Below, piece after piece: positions 46,201 to 60,700 of a DNA stretch of 64,000 nt. The stretch covers positions 1,302,001-1,366,000 of the forward strand of contig JAGFBZ010000855.1 of assembly GCA_018398805.1 (NCBI GenBank). The letters run 5' to 3'. A program made the position numbers and the translations under genes. The notes under the pieces are model-generated. The model made no database searches. It saw only the letters and a list, made by a program, of their open reading frames with translations, and was not told the origin of the DNA. The DNA comes from Hirundichthys speculiger (Eukaryota; Chordata; Actinopteri; Beloniformes; Exocoetidae). How positions within the stretch are numbered: the stretch's first letter is position 1; each line of letters begins with the position of its first letter.

Positions 46201-49200
46201 CCTATTTCTCCTTGCATCTGATTCTATTGCAGGAGCAAATGCAGCAGATAAGTCAGCTAACCAGACAAGTATGTTCATTATTTGTGAAATGCTGCAGGAT
46301 TTAGGTTGTTTTGCCTCATAATATGCATTTTTAATGCAACAACCCCAAAACCTTGGTTATATTTTACCTGAAACAAAAACAAACCATCCTTCAGCTCATT
46401 CCAGCTGTAACTGAACAGGTTCAAAATAAAACACAAAGTTGTAGGACAAAATTTAAAGCTTGACCATCATCATGACTAATGAGGGTTTTAAGTTTTTATT
46501 TCACATCTTTTTTATGTTGAAAAGAGGTCTCAAAATAAGGTCTGAAAGGAAAAACATCTGAGCACAAAAATCCTCAGTAAACACACGGTCGCTGAACAGC
46601 AAACTGTCGGTCACTCATTCACAACTAACACTGAATGAGTGACCAGTGTGTTTGGCTCTGATCCGCTCACAAAACATTACCAATGAAAGTTAATTAGCTA
46701 GTTATTACACTATCATTTCAGCTTGGTCAGCCATTCTAATTATTTTCCTTTTCTATGCAAACATTAGTCTGGGTCCTCTGGGATTTGACCTTGATTTCCA
46801 GGGGGGCAGTACCAACCGACAGGAGCAGAAAAAAAAAACATCTCTGGATGCCACTGGATACGCATCCAACCAATCAGAGAGACGACGCATGTGACACAGG
46901 CAAAACAACAACCAGGCTAATGTCAACGAAAAGACATCCGAAATGATGTGCCAGTTTTGTAGTAAAAACTTGCAGACTGGTTGTTTTGCAAAAGTGCCTC
47001 TTTGACGTTCTTATACAAGTCACTTCACAAAGCCTGCTCTTACGCGATTGGTTCGGTACGTTTTATACCGGTGAAAATGGCTGTGAATGGGAGGGGTAGC
47101 AGACTGATTTTGCAAGAGGCAATTTTTGCAAGATGAATGGGTTCATTTCATTGTAAAGGTTTCCCTATGCAGCAAATAAACTAAATCTAACTGGTTAACT
47201 GGCTTCATGGCATCTCCAGGGTCCAGGCTCACTTTTATTGCTTCACATTATAATTGGATGTCCCAAACTGAAATCAGGCGATTGAACGACAAATTTCAGC
47301 TGCTGGTCTGGAACAGATTGAAAATGTGTGAAGCTAACAGCATCAGGAGCTCAAACGGTTTAAAAGCTTGCACAGAGGTTGGCTATCATTCTCTCATGTT
47401 ATATTTGAAAAATAAAACCAACATCACCACCTCATTAAACCCTCAGAATCTACATCAAAGCGTGAATATAATTTGTTTGGAAATACGTCTTCTATATCCG
47501 CATATACGCAATATATGCACCTTCTTTTAAGCACAATATGTTGAGACATGTGTCCACCCATTCGGCACCCTGGGCACGGTGCTCCCCAAGAGTCCACCAC
47601 AGCATTCAGACATGCTGCCTCACACATTTATTTGTAGACCTCAGCAGAGCACATGTGTGCGGCTATAAATAGGTACAACCATAAACCATGTTGCTCTTGC
47701 AACGACTGGGCACATAATCTGTGCCACTCAGGTGATATCCTACATTTCCTGACATAAAGTAAAGACAAACCAAAGAATTTTACAGATGGGTGTTTAAAAT
47801 TCAAGATCTGTACAGATTGTAAAGTCCTCACATTTTGAGCGGAGCAGAGCTAGAAAGTCTGAGCGATCAAAATCAAGCTTGTGTAATCCTCTTGACCTCG
47901 TATGGGAGGGGAAATAAAAACACATACAGACTAAACTGATAAGCCCCCAACCTTCCAGCCAATGACAAGGACTCACTAAACATCCTTGCAGCACAGCTCT
48001 CATTTCACATCTTATGTCACTGCCAGATCCGTAAGCAGACGCTTGTGTATCTGCTTTGTTTTGAGTACACATGTATTGCATAGTGTTGGATAGCAGTGGC
48101 GGAGAATTCAAAATGCAGCCCTGCAGGATCTCTGTGTTTGTCTTCTTTATTAGCTTGCAAGGACACCACTTTATAGAACCACAGTGACAGGACACAAGTT
48201 ACTGATATAAGACTATAAGTGTAATGTCTCATCCGGGTTAAAACCAGAGTTAACTCACTTGAGACCAAGATCTTCATCTAACATTCTGCATTCTCATGTC
48301 AGCTTTGTTCACATGTATTCTCTTTGGTGGGTCTAAATCCAGAGGATGTTTGCAGCTGCTTTCCGAGGAGGCATGTTAGCCCAGCGGCTCATTGAGTAAA
48401 ATACAAGCAGGCCTGAAATGATGACAATAAGATGCATTTGATTAACAAAAATTATGTTTCCCTTTCTCACCGTCTTTGTACTTCCAGCTTGTTAGGATGC
48501 AAACATCAGCTAATGAGCAGTAAACACAAGGCAAAGCCACGTTTATGTACACTTCAAAATGGGTTAGGTCATAATCCAAGAACAAATAAAAAATTTTATA
48601 CGTCGCCTCCATTGTTTGGAATGTGAAGAAATTGACATGTGAGCACCATGCACAGCTGTGCTCAGTTTATAGCTACCATTTCAAAAGCTTCCTTCACTAA
48701 CAAACTAAAGATCTAGCAAAATGTCAACCAGGTACAGACAGTAGAGGAAAGAGGAAAGTCACTTGCATGAATGTCAGTACAATATCTCATCACAATCAGA
48801 TCAAAAAAATTAATGGAAGGGTTTGGTCTCTATAAAATAGGCGGAGCGAGTGTCAGAATTACACTGCCATCCCTTAAACATCTGTTGAAACATACACCAG
48901 TTTCAAATGGTCATATTTGCCACATCAACACAGTATATTAACATACACTGCCTCATACAATAGAGACCTGTTGATGATGACTGCCTTCAATATGTTTACC
49001 TTCAAAGGCGTTTTTAACAGCCATGTTGCCAGCATGACATCTGGCTGGATTGGAAACAGAAAAACAAGAACAATGATGACGGAAGGATAACTGAAGACAG
49101 ATTTTTGTCATTCTTTCTAAATGAGAATACTGCAGTGAGTCTTCTCAGCAGGGTAGGGGAGCATCCAAAGAATGCAACAAAAGCTGCGCAGTAACTGAAA

Positions 49201-51438
49201 CAGGTTGTCGCGCATTAAAAGCAGCCCCGGCAATCCCTACTTCTTCAGTACACTGAAGTAAAGAAGCAACTAAGAAAAGGGCTACAGACCAGGCAAATAT
49301 ATTCTATATACAGCTGCTTCCCTGAACATGCAGCTGACTGAGCGTACTAAAAAAAATCAATCTTACGCTGAGTGTGCACAGTATGAGCCACTGCCACAGT
49401 ATTCTCGTGATAAAGCGTAATGCTTAATTGCAATAAACTGTGCTTTATGCAAGTAAAATACACAAAAATAATGCATAAGTCAGGGGGCAAAAATCTGCAT
49501 CATACATTAGCAACTTAATAAAATATACTGACAGTCATCACAGCAGATTTCCATATAATTCTACTGTGTATTATAACACTTAAAAGGATGAAGTACTGAA
49601 TAACTCTTGATGAATAGCAAACGGAAGATGAAGTAAATGGATGAACTAAAAGTAAAGAAGCTACAAAGTCAAGAAAAAAAAGGATAATTATTTTGTGATA
49701 TTTCTCTAATCTCTAATGTTCACAAGCCAACATCTCTAAAGATGGCTGCTTTGAGAGATAATCTATTATCTTTTTTTTTTTTTTTTACTTGTCCAACAAA
49801 AGCACCAAAATGAAATCACCTTTCTTGAATCTTATTCAGTCACTTAATATTTATGAGAATGACTTTATCAGTTAGAAGCAGAACTGAGCGTATTTAAAAT
49901 AATTAGTCAGGGCGAATGGTCGTTGTTCATCATTTATGGTTTCACTTGTCTCTCATCTTACAGATGGACAAAATCCAATTAAAGGAAAGAAAGCTACAAC
50001 CTCTCATAGCAGCTTCAGTCCTCCCTGATAACTAACAGTACTCCCTTTTCCTCACTGGTTTGGTGTTTGGGTGATGCTACTGCTAAACAGCTGCAGGAGC
50101 TCAACTGGGTTTCTGAAAAAGGCCACAGTTGACACGAGTAACTTTCACTTAATCAGTACAAGTAGTGATGCTTTTGCCATGCACAGAAGCAGGTTTATCC
50201 TCCAATTCATGTTTTTTCGTTCCATGTTTCAGTTCACTCATTTCTACTCTGGACCTGAGGCCCAAAACGCAACAAAAACAGAACCACTCCACATCTCAGA
50301 AAACATGACGCTGCAGAAAATACGACAACTGTAACAACAAAACAGGAAACACAACAAGCAAACAGAAAATAAGACACATTTTTATACAAATACTTGATTT
50401 CAAGAAACTCAAACTGTGTTTTGGGACATTTTGTTTTGTGCTTTTTTTCTGGTGTTTTCAGTCTTTTTGTATCAGGTAAATGTGGGAACGTTTGTATTTT
50501 CCATCCTGCTGCTTGGTTGTTTTGTAAAGCTTTGTATTGTTTTCCATTCAGTTGATATTTGAAGTAAAATGTTGTATTTAGCACCTCAGGGCCACCATTC
50601 ATTTCTAATTAATGCTTATTCCAAAATTAAGAAAAAAAATCAAAAAGAGAAGGTTATTAAGAGTTATACAATAAATAAGGTAATTCACGAGGACAGAGGC
50701 TGCAATTTCCTTTTTTTTTTTTTTGGTGAAACAAGTGGAGTAAGGACATTTGTTTCCTTCTGCTCACGTGGGACTACTTTCCCATCAACTACTGCATTTG
50801 GCAGGGAAGGGTGGTGCTGCTGGAACGGGAGAGGAAAGGCTGCAGAGCATGAGTCAGGGGAGGGACGAGAATCACAAAATGATCTCATGCAAGAGGAGCT
50901 AAGCAGAGCTGTGGTATGAGGTTCAGTCATGCTGCTCTTCCCATCACCATGACAGCATATAAATACAACAGTGAGCATGTATTGCACTCAGGCACTGATA
51001 TATTGCAACTGTATGGGACAATATGCAACTAATATTTCTCTTATGCTGTATTACTCTCACATGACATGCATATCTGCCCATATAAAATATATGATTAAAT
51101 ACTAAATAAAACAGATGTGTTTCTATGACAATTGATAACTGTGGCCAAAAGAAACACTAACAGCCAGAACCTTTCCAATACTGACACTTTATTTTCCACA
51201 TAAAACGTTCACGAACTGATGGCCAGCAGCGGCAAAACAACCACTAATCAGGAAGTCTTTGACAGCAGAAAAGAGAGAACGCATCTTACCTGTAAAATGA
51301 AACCAAAAGAGCTAAAATTACTGACTGATGTTATCATGACCTTATGGAGAAACTCATCTAAACTGCTGATGGCTGTAATTATCCATTAGCTCTTTGGATT
51401 GTGGTATTCAGTGACATGATCATAGATAATTAGATATA

Positions 51439-52140
51439 CAGTGAGCCCTTATTTTTCACGGTTAATGGAGACCAGCGAAACCAACCACGAAAATCGACCA
51501 CAAAAATCAAAATCCGTGAACGGGAGCCGGAGCGCCCCGAGCCTAATATGTTTAAAACCACAAAAAAGTAGCGAGGCACTGCAGCGAAACAAGACAAAGG
51601 CTCAACTGTGGTCTGTCTGTTACCTTCACAGCCTCTGGTCTCTGAACCGTAATAAAGAAACCGCTGGTATTGTGCTATTTTTGGCTCGTAATTGGCGGCT
51701 AACACGCTAACAACAACAAAAGAAACAGTCCGGTTTTCTCTGCATGGAACAGACACTTTATTCTGCCACTGCAGGAACTCGTTATATCACACAGGTTGTA
51801 TTGTTGGGCTCCTGTCGGTTAACAGAGAATGTAAATCTATACACGCTGGGCTGCTGTTTATGCTCACTCCACTTTTTACCTAACCCTGTTTTCATTCTGC
51901 CATCCCACGACACACACACACACCATTACCCATAAGGCCACATCATTACCCATAAGGCCACCTTCTTAAAGGGGCCAGGCTGGCTTGCAACATTTCTTCG
52001 CTGTGAGAGAACGTGCACAACATCCTGTGATGTTTCCGTGAATTTTTTCTTGATTTTTTTTATTATATAATATATTTCTGAAAAATCCGCAAATAACTAA
52101 AACCGCAGAACTTAAAGCGCGAATTGGCAAGGGATCACTG
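51439..52140. mobile_element. non-autonomous pogo/Tigger-like DNA element
   Basis: The 702-base element is flanked by TA on both sides (51437-51438 and 52141-52142). Its ends are inverted: CAGTGAGCCCTT at the left and, read inward from the right, CAGTGATCCCTT. A TA target duplication with CAGTGATCCC-type termini fits Tc1/mariner superfamily pogo/Tigger elements. No transposase frame is visible. Internal open frames are short. An 18-base CATTACCCATAAGGCCAC is duplicated in tandem near 51923-51961. Confidence 0.7.
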
Positions 52141-55100
52141 TATGTGTCGTCATATTTCCTCACATTTTTATTAACCTAATTCACTGTATGTTTAAAAATA
52201 TTATTTCGAGTTGAGCCGTGATAATTTTTCCCTCTTTGTGGAAAAAAAATCAAATAAAATGAAATAAACCTCATGTCTTCTAAAGTAGTAGCAGTATGGA
52301 GTTTGAGGGGTGACATCACTTTGGGGGTCCTCTTCTGTTCTATGAGTCAAGGTTACAGTTATAACGGAGCCCAAATGTTCCCGGTCACTAGGCAACATCA
52401 TCTGTGACCTCACATGACTTCACCAGTTCAGATAACATTCCTGTGTCAGCAGACTAACGCAGTAGTACGCTACATCCTTTTAACCGTGCTTAATCAATCT
52501 GTAAAACGTGTGAGACATGTTAATACTACTCATGAACAGTGTGAGTTTGTGGGTCAGTTTTGCACAAAACTCTACAAGCTGAGTTACGTGGGTAGAGACC
52601 GTCTTTAAAGTCTGGCCTATGATGTTTGAAACTCAATAAAAAGCCAAAAATTTAAAAAGAAATTAAAAAAAAGGAAAAGAAAGACACATGAATAAGTCAC
52701 TGAAACTTGAACACTGCTTGCATAAAAACAGAGTATCTTTTGTCCAGTAGCAGACAGTCCCCATAGAGGCAGCTTGCTGGATGTGTGGGCCACTAGCTCG
52801 TTTGAATGTGATGAGTGGGCTGTCCACATGGAGCAGAGAGGCAGGGCTGGACCCAGGAAGCCGGACAAAGGCAGTGACTGTGCAAAAACCACAATGCTAT
52901 CGAACCCATCACTCTGTTAGATGATACGAGCATCTAAAGACTTATTTTAGTAGAAGAGATGTATTCTTAAGGAATCCACCGCAGTGCTGTATGTTACAGA
53001 GCAGACTACAGTGATAACAGAAACACACACAGAGACGCTGACAGACCACACCCTACTAGAAAGGAGAGCAGAGGGAGTCTGCATCCTAGCGACTGGTTTC
53101 TGCTGCAAATAGCTGTTATACATAAAACATCAAGCCATAAGGTCTTTTTAACACAGAAGACATTAGCTTTAGTGATGAGGTGTAATAACTGTAGTTTGTT
53201 TGATGTTCGACTGCTTCAGTAGCTTTACAGTAGTTTTACAGGACACGCTATGACTGAATCTCAGAGCCTTTGTTAAAAGCAAGCACATAAAATGTTTTTG
53301 CCTACTTAGACAAATCAATACCTGAGTCCGGAAAAGCCTTTTTTTTTTCTGGCAAAGACTCAAACCTCTCTCAAAAGGCATGACATATTCATTCAGGTTC
53401 CGCTGTAGCAATATGACCAATTCTAATGAAAGTATTTCAGCCACACTGCATCGTAAAAACAACATGAACTACACACAGAACCGACTGAACCACCAAATGT
53501 CTAATCCATTAGAGCCTTCCTGATGACAGAGGATGATCAGCTGCTGAGAAACTCTAATGGCTCCTCCATGTTGACAGCCTACCAAGCAGGCTCTGCTAGA
53601 ACAGTGTGAACCATTCAAACCACTGCTTAGTTCCACTGGCTGCTGTATGTGTCTTAGAGAAACCATGTCTTTAACTCATTCCTCAAGTTTGCAGTCTTTT
53701 GTCTGTGATGCCTGCATTGGATTTCAGGTCCGTTAAGTGTATTATTACTGCACAATACCTCATCAGTGTGTGCCGTTCTCACACGCTGGAGGACAAAGAG
53801 CCACTTCACATATGCATGCTCCAAGAAAAGTCATTTTAAAAAATCCCAAGCTTCATTTCTTGAACTACGGTTCAGAACTCTAGATGTCTGTGATTTCTGA
53901 AGTCAGCTTATAGTCAAGAGAAATAATAAAGTGAAGATAGACAACAAGTAACACCTCACATGACAATCACTCATGACAATAGACCCTATGCATCTTTTTC
54001 TCTATTTCTCCTCCGTTTATTCCACCTGTGAGGTGACACTTTATCAGAGGTGTATAATGATAATGACTCTCTAAGCCAGGCATACAACAAATTAAACATA
54101 AACTCAATGCCACATATAATTAACATAATGTACATCTACATCTCCACAGTTACATATGAAAATTACCCAATTCCATCTCTTGAACTGAACAGCCTACTAT
54201 TTTATAAATAGAACAGTAAATGCTTTGTTCACTGGCCTGTTTGCTTGGTTGCTACTGATGATTTTACTGTGAAAATGTGTCCCATTGATTCTTTAAGTAT
54301 CACATGGAGAGAAGCTTGAGGCTCTAGGTGATCCAAACAAGAGCAAATAAAACTTAAGTAACAATAAAAACAAAGATATATGTAAGCACTTAGCCAACAC
54401 CCTAGTTAAAGGTAGGGCTGGGCAGTTAATCGAAAATTAATTGAAAACAACATTCAGAACTTAAAACCGATATAAACTTGCCCATGTCAGTTATCTCATT
54501 TTTTTCTTGAATTCTGTCACTACTGTACATAACATGTGCTGTTCCCTTAAAAACATACGACTGCATTTATATTCAAATTAAAATGTGATTTTTTTTTTCT
54601 TGAGATGCTGTCATCTCAAGCAATGTGTCGTTGAAATGAAAGCATCGTTTGTTGGGAAATACTCAGTAAATGACCATAAATGATCATAATTAGTTCATAT
54701 TTTCCTTCAGCAGGATATGCACTTTTTCATCAGAAAAATATCCCAGTTTTAATTTTATGTAATAACTTTTGTAAAAAACCTAACGCAATTTTGCCTAATT
54801 CTCAAGTACAAGCTGTCCACTGTTTCACTTTTCTTTATCTATTAAATTGACCCATAATACAATTATTGAAAATTCTCTCACTTCTCTCAACAATCCAAAC
54901 TCAAACATGCTTTCTTCTTCCAAGATGGAAGTCAAAGGGAAGATCTACTGATGGAAGCCTGAGGTTTAACGGGAGTTTGCAAACACAACTTACCAACCCT
55001 ATTAGTACAGCTCTAATTTCTGCCTCGATCAGTCAACACAACCAAAAATAAAAAACTGTGTAGAATATTATTGAAAACAGGTATTTTTTAAAAGACACAA

Positions 55101-55660
55101 AACTTTGTTACTTGACTATAAACAGTAAATATTATAACAGAGACACAGATTATACATAATGTAGAGCATTGCTGTGACTACAATGTCTAAACAAAATGTG
55201 AAATTATGAACTGATAATCATTAATTTAAAAATGTCTTACCCTTTTTTGATAAATTCATTGTTTACACAAGAGCTGGTGGGGAGTTAGATATCTCCTAAA
55301 ACACATACATAGCATGTAAAAGCTGATCAGAGACTAGCTGTGGTGGCTGAAAACACACCAAATAACTGAGTTTGTTGTTTGATGGGGCTGGTCTGCCTGA
55401 AAACAACAGCTACAGATTCCTAATGATGCTGCATCATATGATCCCATTAGACTCCGGTCAGGGCGTTTATGCCTTTATGCCACAGCTGACTGGCCCTGCT
55501 GGCTAAAACTCCCAACAGCTGAGAGACTGCATGCTCACTGTGAGTATTCACGATGGTGGGCTGCATTTGTTACTATTTGTTCTGCTGTTTAATGCTGCAT
55601 GGCCGAGTGAAGAGGAAACACAAAGAGTTAAAAGTGCTGCTGTCAGTTTGAATTTTGCCT

Positions 55661-55699
55661 CACTGGACCTCCACAGGCCTGGCCTGAGGAGGTCCAGTG
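55661..55699. repeat. perfect 12-bp inverted repeat
   Basis: CACTGGACCTCC (55661-55672) and its exact reverse complement (55688-55699) flank a 15-base loop that itself contains the palindrome AGGCCTGGCCT with one central mismatch. No transposon ends are recognised. Confidence 0.7.
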
Positions 55700-56347
55700 G
55701 ATATCCACATGATTTTGTCGAGCTCTGGCTGTCACAGAGACACAAATTGGTCCTCTTATATGTGATGGATTTGTTCTCATTATTGTGTTAGACCCAAAAG
55801 GAGGAGCTGCATAAAGTGGCAGGAGCTGCTGATATGAGCTGACACCGTATCCTGCCATGTCATTGCCCGCCTTCAGACACCACACAAGACATCTCAGCAC
55901 CGTGCAATGAATTATAACACCACATCTGAGACCTTTATAAACACACAAAATGATTTCTAAAGTGAAAAGCATGATTTACACAATCCACACACTAATTAGA
56001 CCTCTAAATCTGACACAGTAATCTGGATTGAACTGATTTCAAGTCATGTTTCAGGCTACATAATAGTCTAACAACAAACAACAGAAATAATCCTCTAACT
56101 GAAAAATAAGCTTCAATTATTAAACATAATAAAGTCTTTGTCTAAGATACAAAAACTCACCCCAAATGTGATGTCATGCAGGAAATATTCTATTTTTTCC
56201 ATAACAGGAATAAAGTGACTGAGACCAGGCGGTCACCACAGAGGAAGAGGGGGGCAGGCTGACATTTACTGAACTGTCAAACAGCAACAGGATGATTTCT
56301 TAATCGTCTAAATAACCCAAAACATATCCAGTCAGCATTCGTCCTAC

Positions 56348-56435
56348 CTTTATACTTTTCCAATACATCTTCATACGCTTGGAGGTATTCCTGTTCGTCC
56401 GAGAGTCCACAAGCCTGCGGTGCGTACTGAGCCAT
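56348..56435 (-). CDS. dst: dst isoform-1 first coding exon
   Basis: Donor TATAAAG|GTAGGA, phase 1. The likely ATG is at 56435, giving MAQYAPQACGLSDEQEYLQA then YEDVLEKYK, which aligns with the mammalian isoform-1 start MAGYLSPAAY...EQEYLQAYEDVLE. An in-frame upstream ATG at 56483 would add 16 residues with two Cys pairs; I prefer the downstream start by similarity. The product has the full CH1-CH2 actin-binding domain. Confidence 0.88.
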
Positions 56436-56574
56436 AGCCCGGGCTTCACAGACTGGACATTCACCAGCGACGGACAGGGACACAGCATGTGCGCGTCTAC
56501 ATGCCTGTGTGCGTATTCCTGTGCATGTGTGTGCGCCGAAGAGTCGAGAGCAACCGGCGCTCCTGTCATTTTAA

Positions 56575-56660
56575 AGGAAACGCCCCACGTCCCGCCCTCG
56601 TCTACGGTCTGACCAATAGAAGACTGGAATTTCTCTTGATTGACAGGGCTGACTGTGGGG
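56575..56660 (-). promoter_or_regulatory. probable isoform-1 promoter
   Basis: Just upstream of the isoform-1 exon on the minus strand, a GGGCGGG GC box (56591-56597) and an ATTGG, an inverted CCAAT box (56613-56617), lie close together in a locally GC-rich patch. Confidence 0.45.
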
Positions 56661-57489
56661 CTGCTCCTCAAACTGTTCGTCTTAACGAGACAAATAACTT
56701 AAAATAATAAAATATAACACTGAGATAAAAGCTGTATAACCATCATGCATTACTTAAGTTATATTATATTATCAAATAATGTTAAATTATATGATATGTT
56801 TAAATTATATTATATTATATTATATTATATTATATTATATTATATTATATTATATTATATTATATTATATATTTTTTTCAATGTGCAAAAAAAAAAAAGG
56901 TCTGTTTGGGTTATAAAGACACCTTGCCAGTGATTTCAAGCATCCCCGGCAGATTTACACGTCACACAAGTTCCCGCGATATTTCACTGAAAGGTTCACC
57001 CACGTGAGTTTCACCCGGGTCGGGTCACTGTATTTCTCACAGTAATTTAATGACAACCCATTAGTGTCAAAGTATCATAATAAAATGATTACGTGTCATA
57101 AAAGTAGCTAGATCCAGCAGGTCACGAAGTTTAAAATGAGTGGCCTATACGTGTACAGCAACCTGATTTCAATTAACTTTTAGTCGAGCTTATTTATCAA
57201 AACTTTAGAAAAGTCTGGATCTTTTTTGTCAGCACTCCCGATGAGAAACAGAATAAACAGAATACCCAAAGAATTGGAATATTGATGAAATAATATGACT
57301 TAAAAATATACAGTGGAACAGCGTAGAATATTTGATACTATTATGATTAAAGCATCACACCCACAACAAAACCACAAAATCGTGATTACATATGTTTTAA
57401 ATCAGCGTTACTACACACAAAGACACACACCACATATTGCAGTCTGTTTTTTTTTAGCCTAACTTCAAAACAAGGTGAGTGTCCCTCAC
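56661..57489 (-). other. dst intron with pentanucleotide repeat
   Basis: Contains a long (ATATT)n tract and nothing else recognised. Confidence 0.5.
56804..56872. repeat. (ATATT)n pentanucleotide repeat
   Basis: About 13 tandem units with period 5, ending in a T run. Diverged units extend upstream to about 56755. Confidence 0.9.
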
Positions 57490-57703
57490 CTGCGATCCTG
57501 AGCACAGCTCTCTCCGCCGGATCCAGCACGGACCGTCCCTGGATCTTCCTCTTGGACCGCTCGTGTCTGGGCAGGTTCCAGGGTAGAGTGTCCCCGGGTG
57601 CCGGCGATGCCGATCCGGATTTAAGACTGTAATCATCCTCGTCCGAGATATCCGCCGAGGAAGACATGGAGCAGAGCAGGGAAGGGTTCCCCGAACTGGA
57701 GCT
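57490..57703 (-). CDS. dst: dst isoform-2 linker exon
   Basis: Acceptor TCTCACAG, donor ATCGCAG|GTGAGG, phase 0 in and 1 out. Encodes SSSSGNPSLLCSMSSSADIS, then GSASPAPGDTLPWNLPRHER and SKRKIQGRSVLDPAERAVLR. The last segments are nearly identical to spectraplakin/plectin linkers before CH1. The serine-acidic part may be phosphorylated; that is inference. Confidence 0.94.
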
Positions 57704-60700
57704 CTGTGAGACAAAAGAAAAACCAACAACGTCTTGATTTCCACGCAGAATGGAGCTAAACGGACCAGAGAACCACAGGCGTTTCCTCCCCCTCCTCACC
57801 ATGGCAGGTCAGTGTGAGAAACATGAGCGCATGTTAGGTGTGACATGAAGCCCCAGCGCACACTGAACCAAAACAATAAAAGATTGAGCCAAATAAAAGC
57901 AATGTGAAAGCGATAGTGTCTGGCTCCCCCGCCAGGTCAGCATTAAGACTTACCACTGTATACATGGAGACCTGTCAGCTGGAATAATACACAAAAAAAA
58001 ATGGATAATCCTATTTGGGCGTTATTAGCTTTCACACTTCAGACACATATTTTAAGCGGTGCCACGCCCTTTGAGGGATGCTCCGGTCACGCGTGCCTCC
58101 CCTGTCGGTACATTGAGGTTGCAGGGTGATGTCAGATCTCCGGAGGGATGGAGGGATGGAGGGATGGAGCGCTCTGTGCTGTCGAGGCAGAGCTGGAGCG
58201 TGATGGGAGAAGCAGACTGCATGTGCCTCCGCGTCACAGCCGCCAGCCAACGGCAGCAGCTCGAGCAGTCACGGTGTTAGAGCGCCATCCTCACACAAAG
58301 GTGGCGAGTGGCGACAAAATAAGGGGGTCATAACGGGAGGGGCTTCCGCTGCTTCTCATATCTGGTACCGCACATCCTCATTAGAGATCCACATCCACAA
58401 CGCTGAGATCTGAGGCCCATCAATGTAAATGTGGTGTTGTTGAACACAGAATACAATGAGACCCCCCTCATAGACTATAAAGAGGACAGCTGTGTGAATC
58501 TTAGAAGGGTATAGCTGCACAGCAACATTACAGTTTCATTAGTGACTAGCTTCTCCAACATAGTTACTCATAGGTGAAATAATGAATGAGCTGTTTCCTG
58601 CTGCACCCTGACACTCCTGAGATTGAGCAACAGAACAAATACAGACAACCATCTTTATGGAGAGAGGCGGGGTACAAAAATACCTGAATAACAATGTTCA
58701 ATTTACTTTATGGTAAATTGTTACTTTAAGACATACTGGAAGAAATGATGGTCTTGAAAGCCACAATGTGACATTAAGAGAAGGATTGTGCATTGTGGAT
58801 GGTTTTGATGTTATCAAAAGTAGGGAGTTACAGTATGAAATGTTCATGTGGAGGGCATTATTTTCTGCAAGGCCAAAGAGAAGGATTTCTGGTTTAAAAT
58901 AGAAACTGCAGAGCTGATAAAAGCAACATGCTGGTAGTATTAGCAGCTGTTTCATCAGGATAAAAAACAGTCTTTAAAGGGCAGCTTAGCATTGCAATAT
59001 TGTATCTGATCTCTTTTACTTATAATTTACCTATATAAAAAGGAAAAAAAAAAAGCACAAATCAGTATTTTTGTATATGAACACATCATGAATAAATGTA
59101 CGTTCAAATGCAAACTTTACTTCATTTTACATATGAAGCAAACTCTTAAGAAATCGTTTTCTCTGAAACTGTCAACTATAACGTAGAAAAAAGCTCAAAA
59201 TTCTCCAACGGGGAGTGTCCTTAAAGCTTTACTTTTTACACTTAAAAATCAATAGAAGGTAAAAGATATAAGGAGTGCACACATTCAGACGCATTTAATA
59301 ACATGACCACGTTTGTGAGATTCAAATCTGTTAAACCCTTTTACATTTCTATTCTAGCACCATATACTTTGTTTCAAAGGTGAACACTAAAACAAAGACG
59401 TGACTCCACACCCTCCTTCACATCAGTCTGGGTCATTTAAAGAGATTAAAAACACACCGATCCTGAATACTGGCCAATCAAGTCTGTGAAATAACCACAA
59501 GGCAGCTATTATAAATGATTCATTTTGCACCGTTTGGTGTATGGTACACATGTAAATAAGTCATAAATGATGTATGGTGGGTTGATCCAAGCCTGTGCTA
59601 GTAGCTGTGGAACACTCACACACTAAAATCTATTCACTCATTTTAAAGCTCTTGTGATTTTCATAATCTCCAAATTGTTATTTTCATTGCAGCTCGTCAA
59701 ACTCATGTGACTTATGTGTTGTTAGAATAGCAGTTTTTTTGTCTGTTGTCTTTCTTATTCATTGCTTACTGCCAGGTTTATCATTTTGATTTATCCATGA
59801 AAATAAATAATCATTTGAGTATCAAAAGAGTGTCACAAAATCTAGTTTTTGTCAATTTGTAGTAAATCTTGTCTGCTGACTGTTGCAAGTTATTTAAAAA
59901 AAAAGAAGAATGAATACATTAAAAAAAAATAAAACGAGCACAAATCTTTGTCTCCTATCTCTAGCTATGACTCAGCTAACAACAGGACTGCATAGATCAA
60001 TAGCTGCCTTTGAACAGTTTCTCAGTTACAGCACCACACAGGATGTGACAAGTCCAGCACTAAATTAGAATGTTAGACAGCAGAAACAGCTTGAAACCTG
60101 TGAAAGTGCCAATCGACGTTTGGTAGCATATTTAATATTGCGATAAGTGAAATTGCATTTAACATCAGACACATTCAAAAAATTGAACAGCTGGAGGCTT
60201 TGTGAATGTGAGATGAGAACTTTGTTCCCTGCAGGTACAAATAAATATCGGATCAGAATCCCAAACAAACCAAAGAGCTTCACTGTGGTCACGTCTTATG
60301 TACCCGTATGTGTGTTCAGACGAGACCTGGTGCGTTGTCAGCTTAATGTTCCTGTAGCCACACAAGTGTTGTGCTGTCTCTCTCCTCAGTTTACTTTCTC
60401 ACTGCACAATCCGAGACAGATGAAAAGGTACTGAAGGATGACAGCCATACTCGTTTCAAATCACACAAACAGTTCACAGAGTAACATGGACGGAAGCTGA
60501 AGGATTATAACTGGGACATTCAAACAAAGAACTGCATCAGAGTTGAGGACAAGTACCAGCAAGCACAGGAACACTGAGACAGAGTGAAACAAATGTCAGA
60601 ATTTCTTAAAGTGGGTCATTGAATTTTTACATTTTAATATGGAAAACTGTCAAATCTGAGATGATGATTGTCAGTATAGTGTTAAATTGAATGAGATGCA

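Larger units (their letters stand above)
43253..56347 (-). other. dst large intron (13.1 kb)
   Basis: Separates the isoform-1 start from CH1. It holds a pogo-like element (51439-52140). A GGCTGGGCAGTTAATCGAAA word near 54417 resembles ends of common fish DNA-element repeats, and a hairpin lies at 55661. Open frames up to 150 codons have no family resemblance. Most of the interval shows nothing recognisable. Confidence 0.5.
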
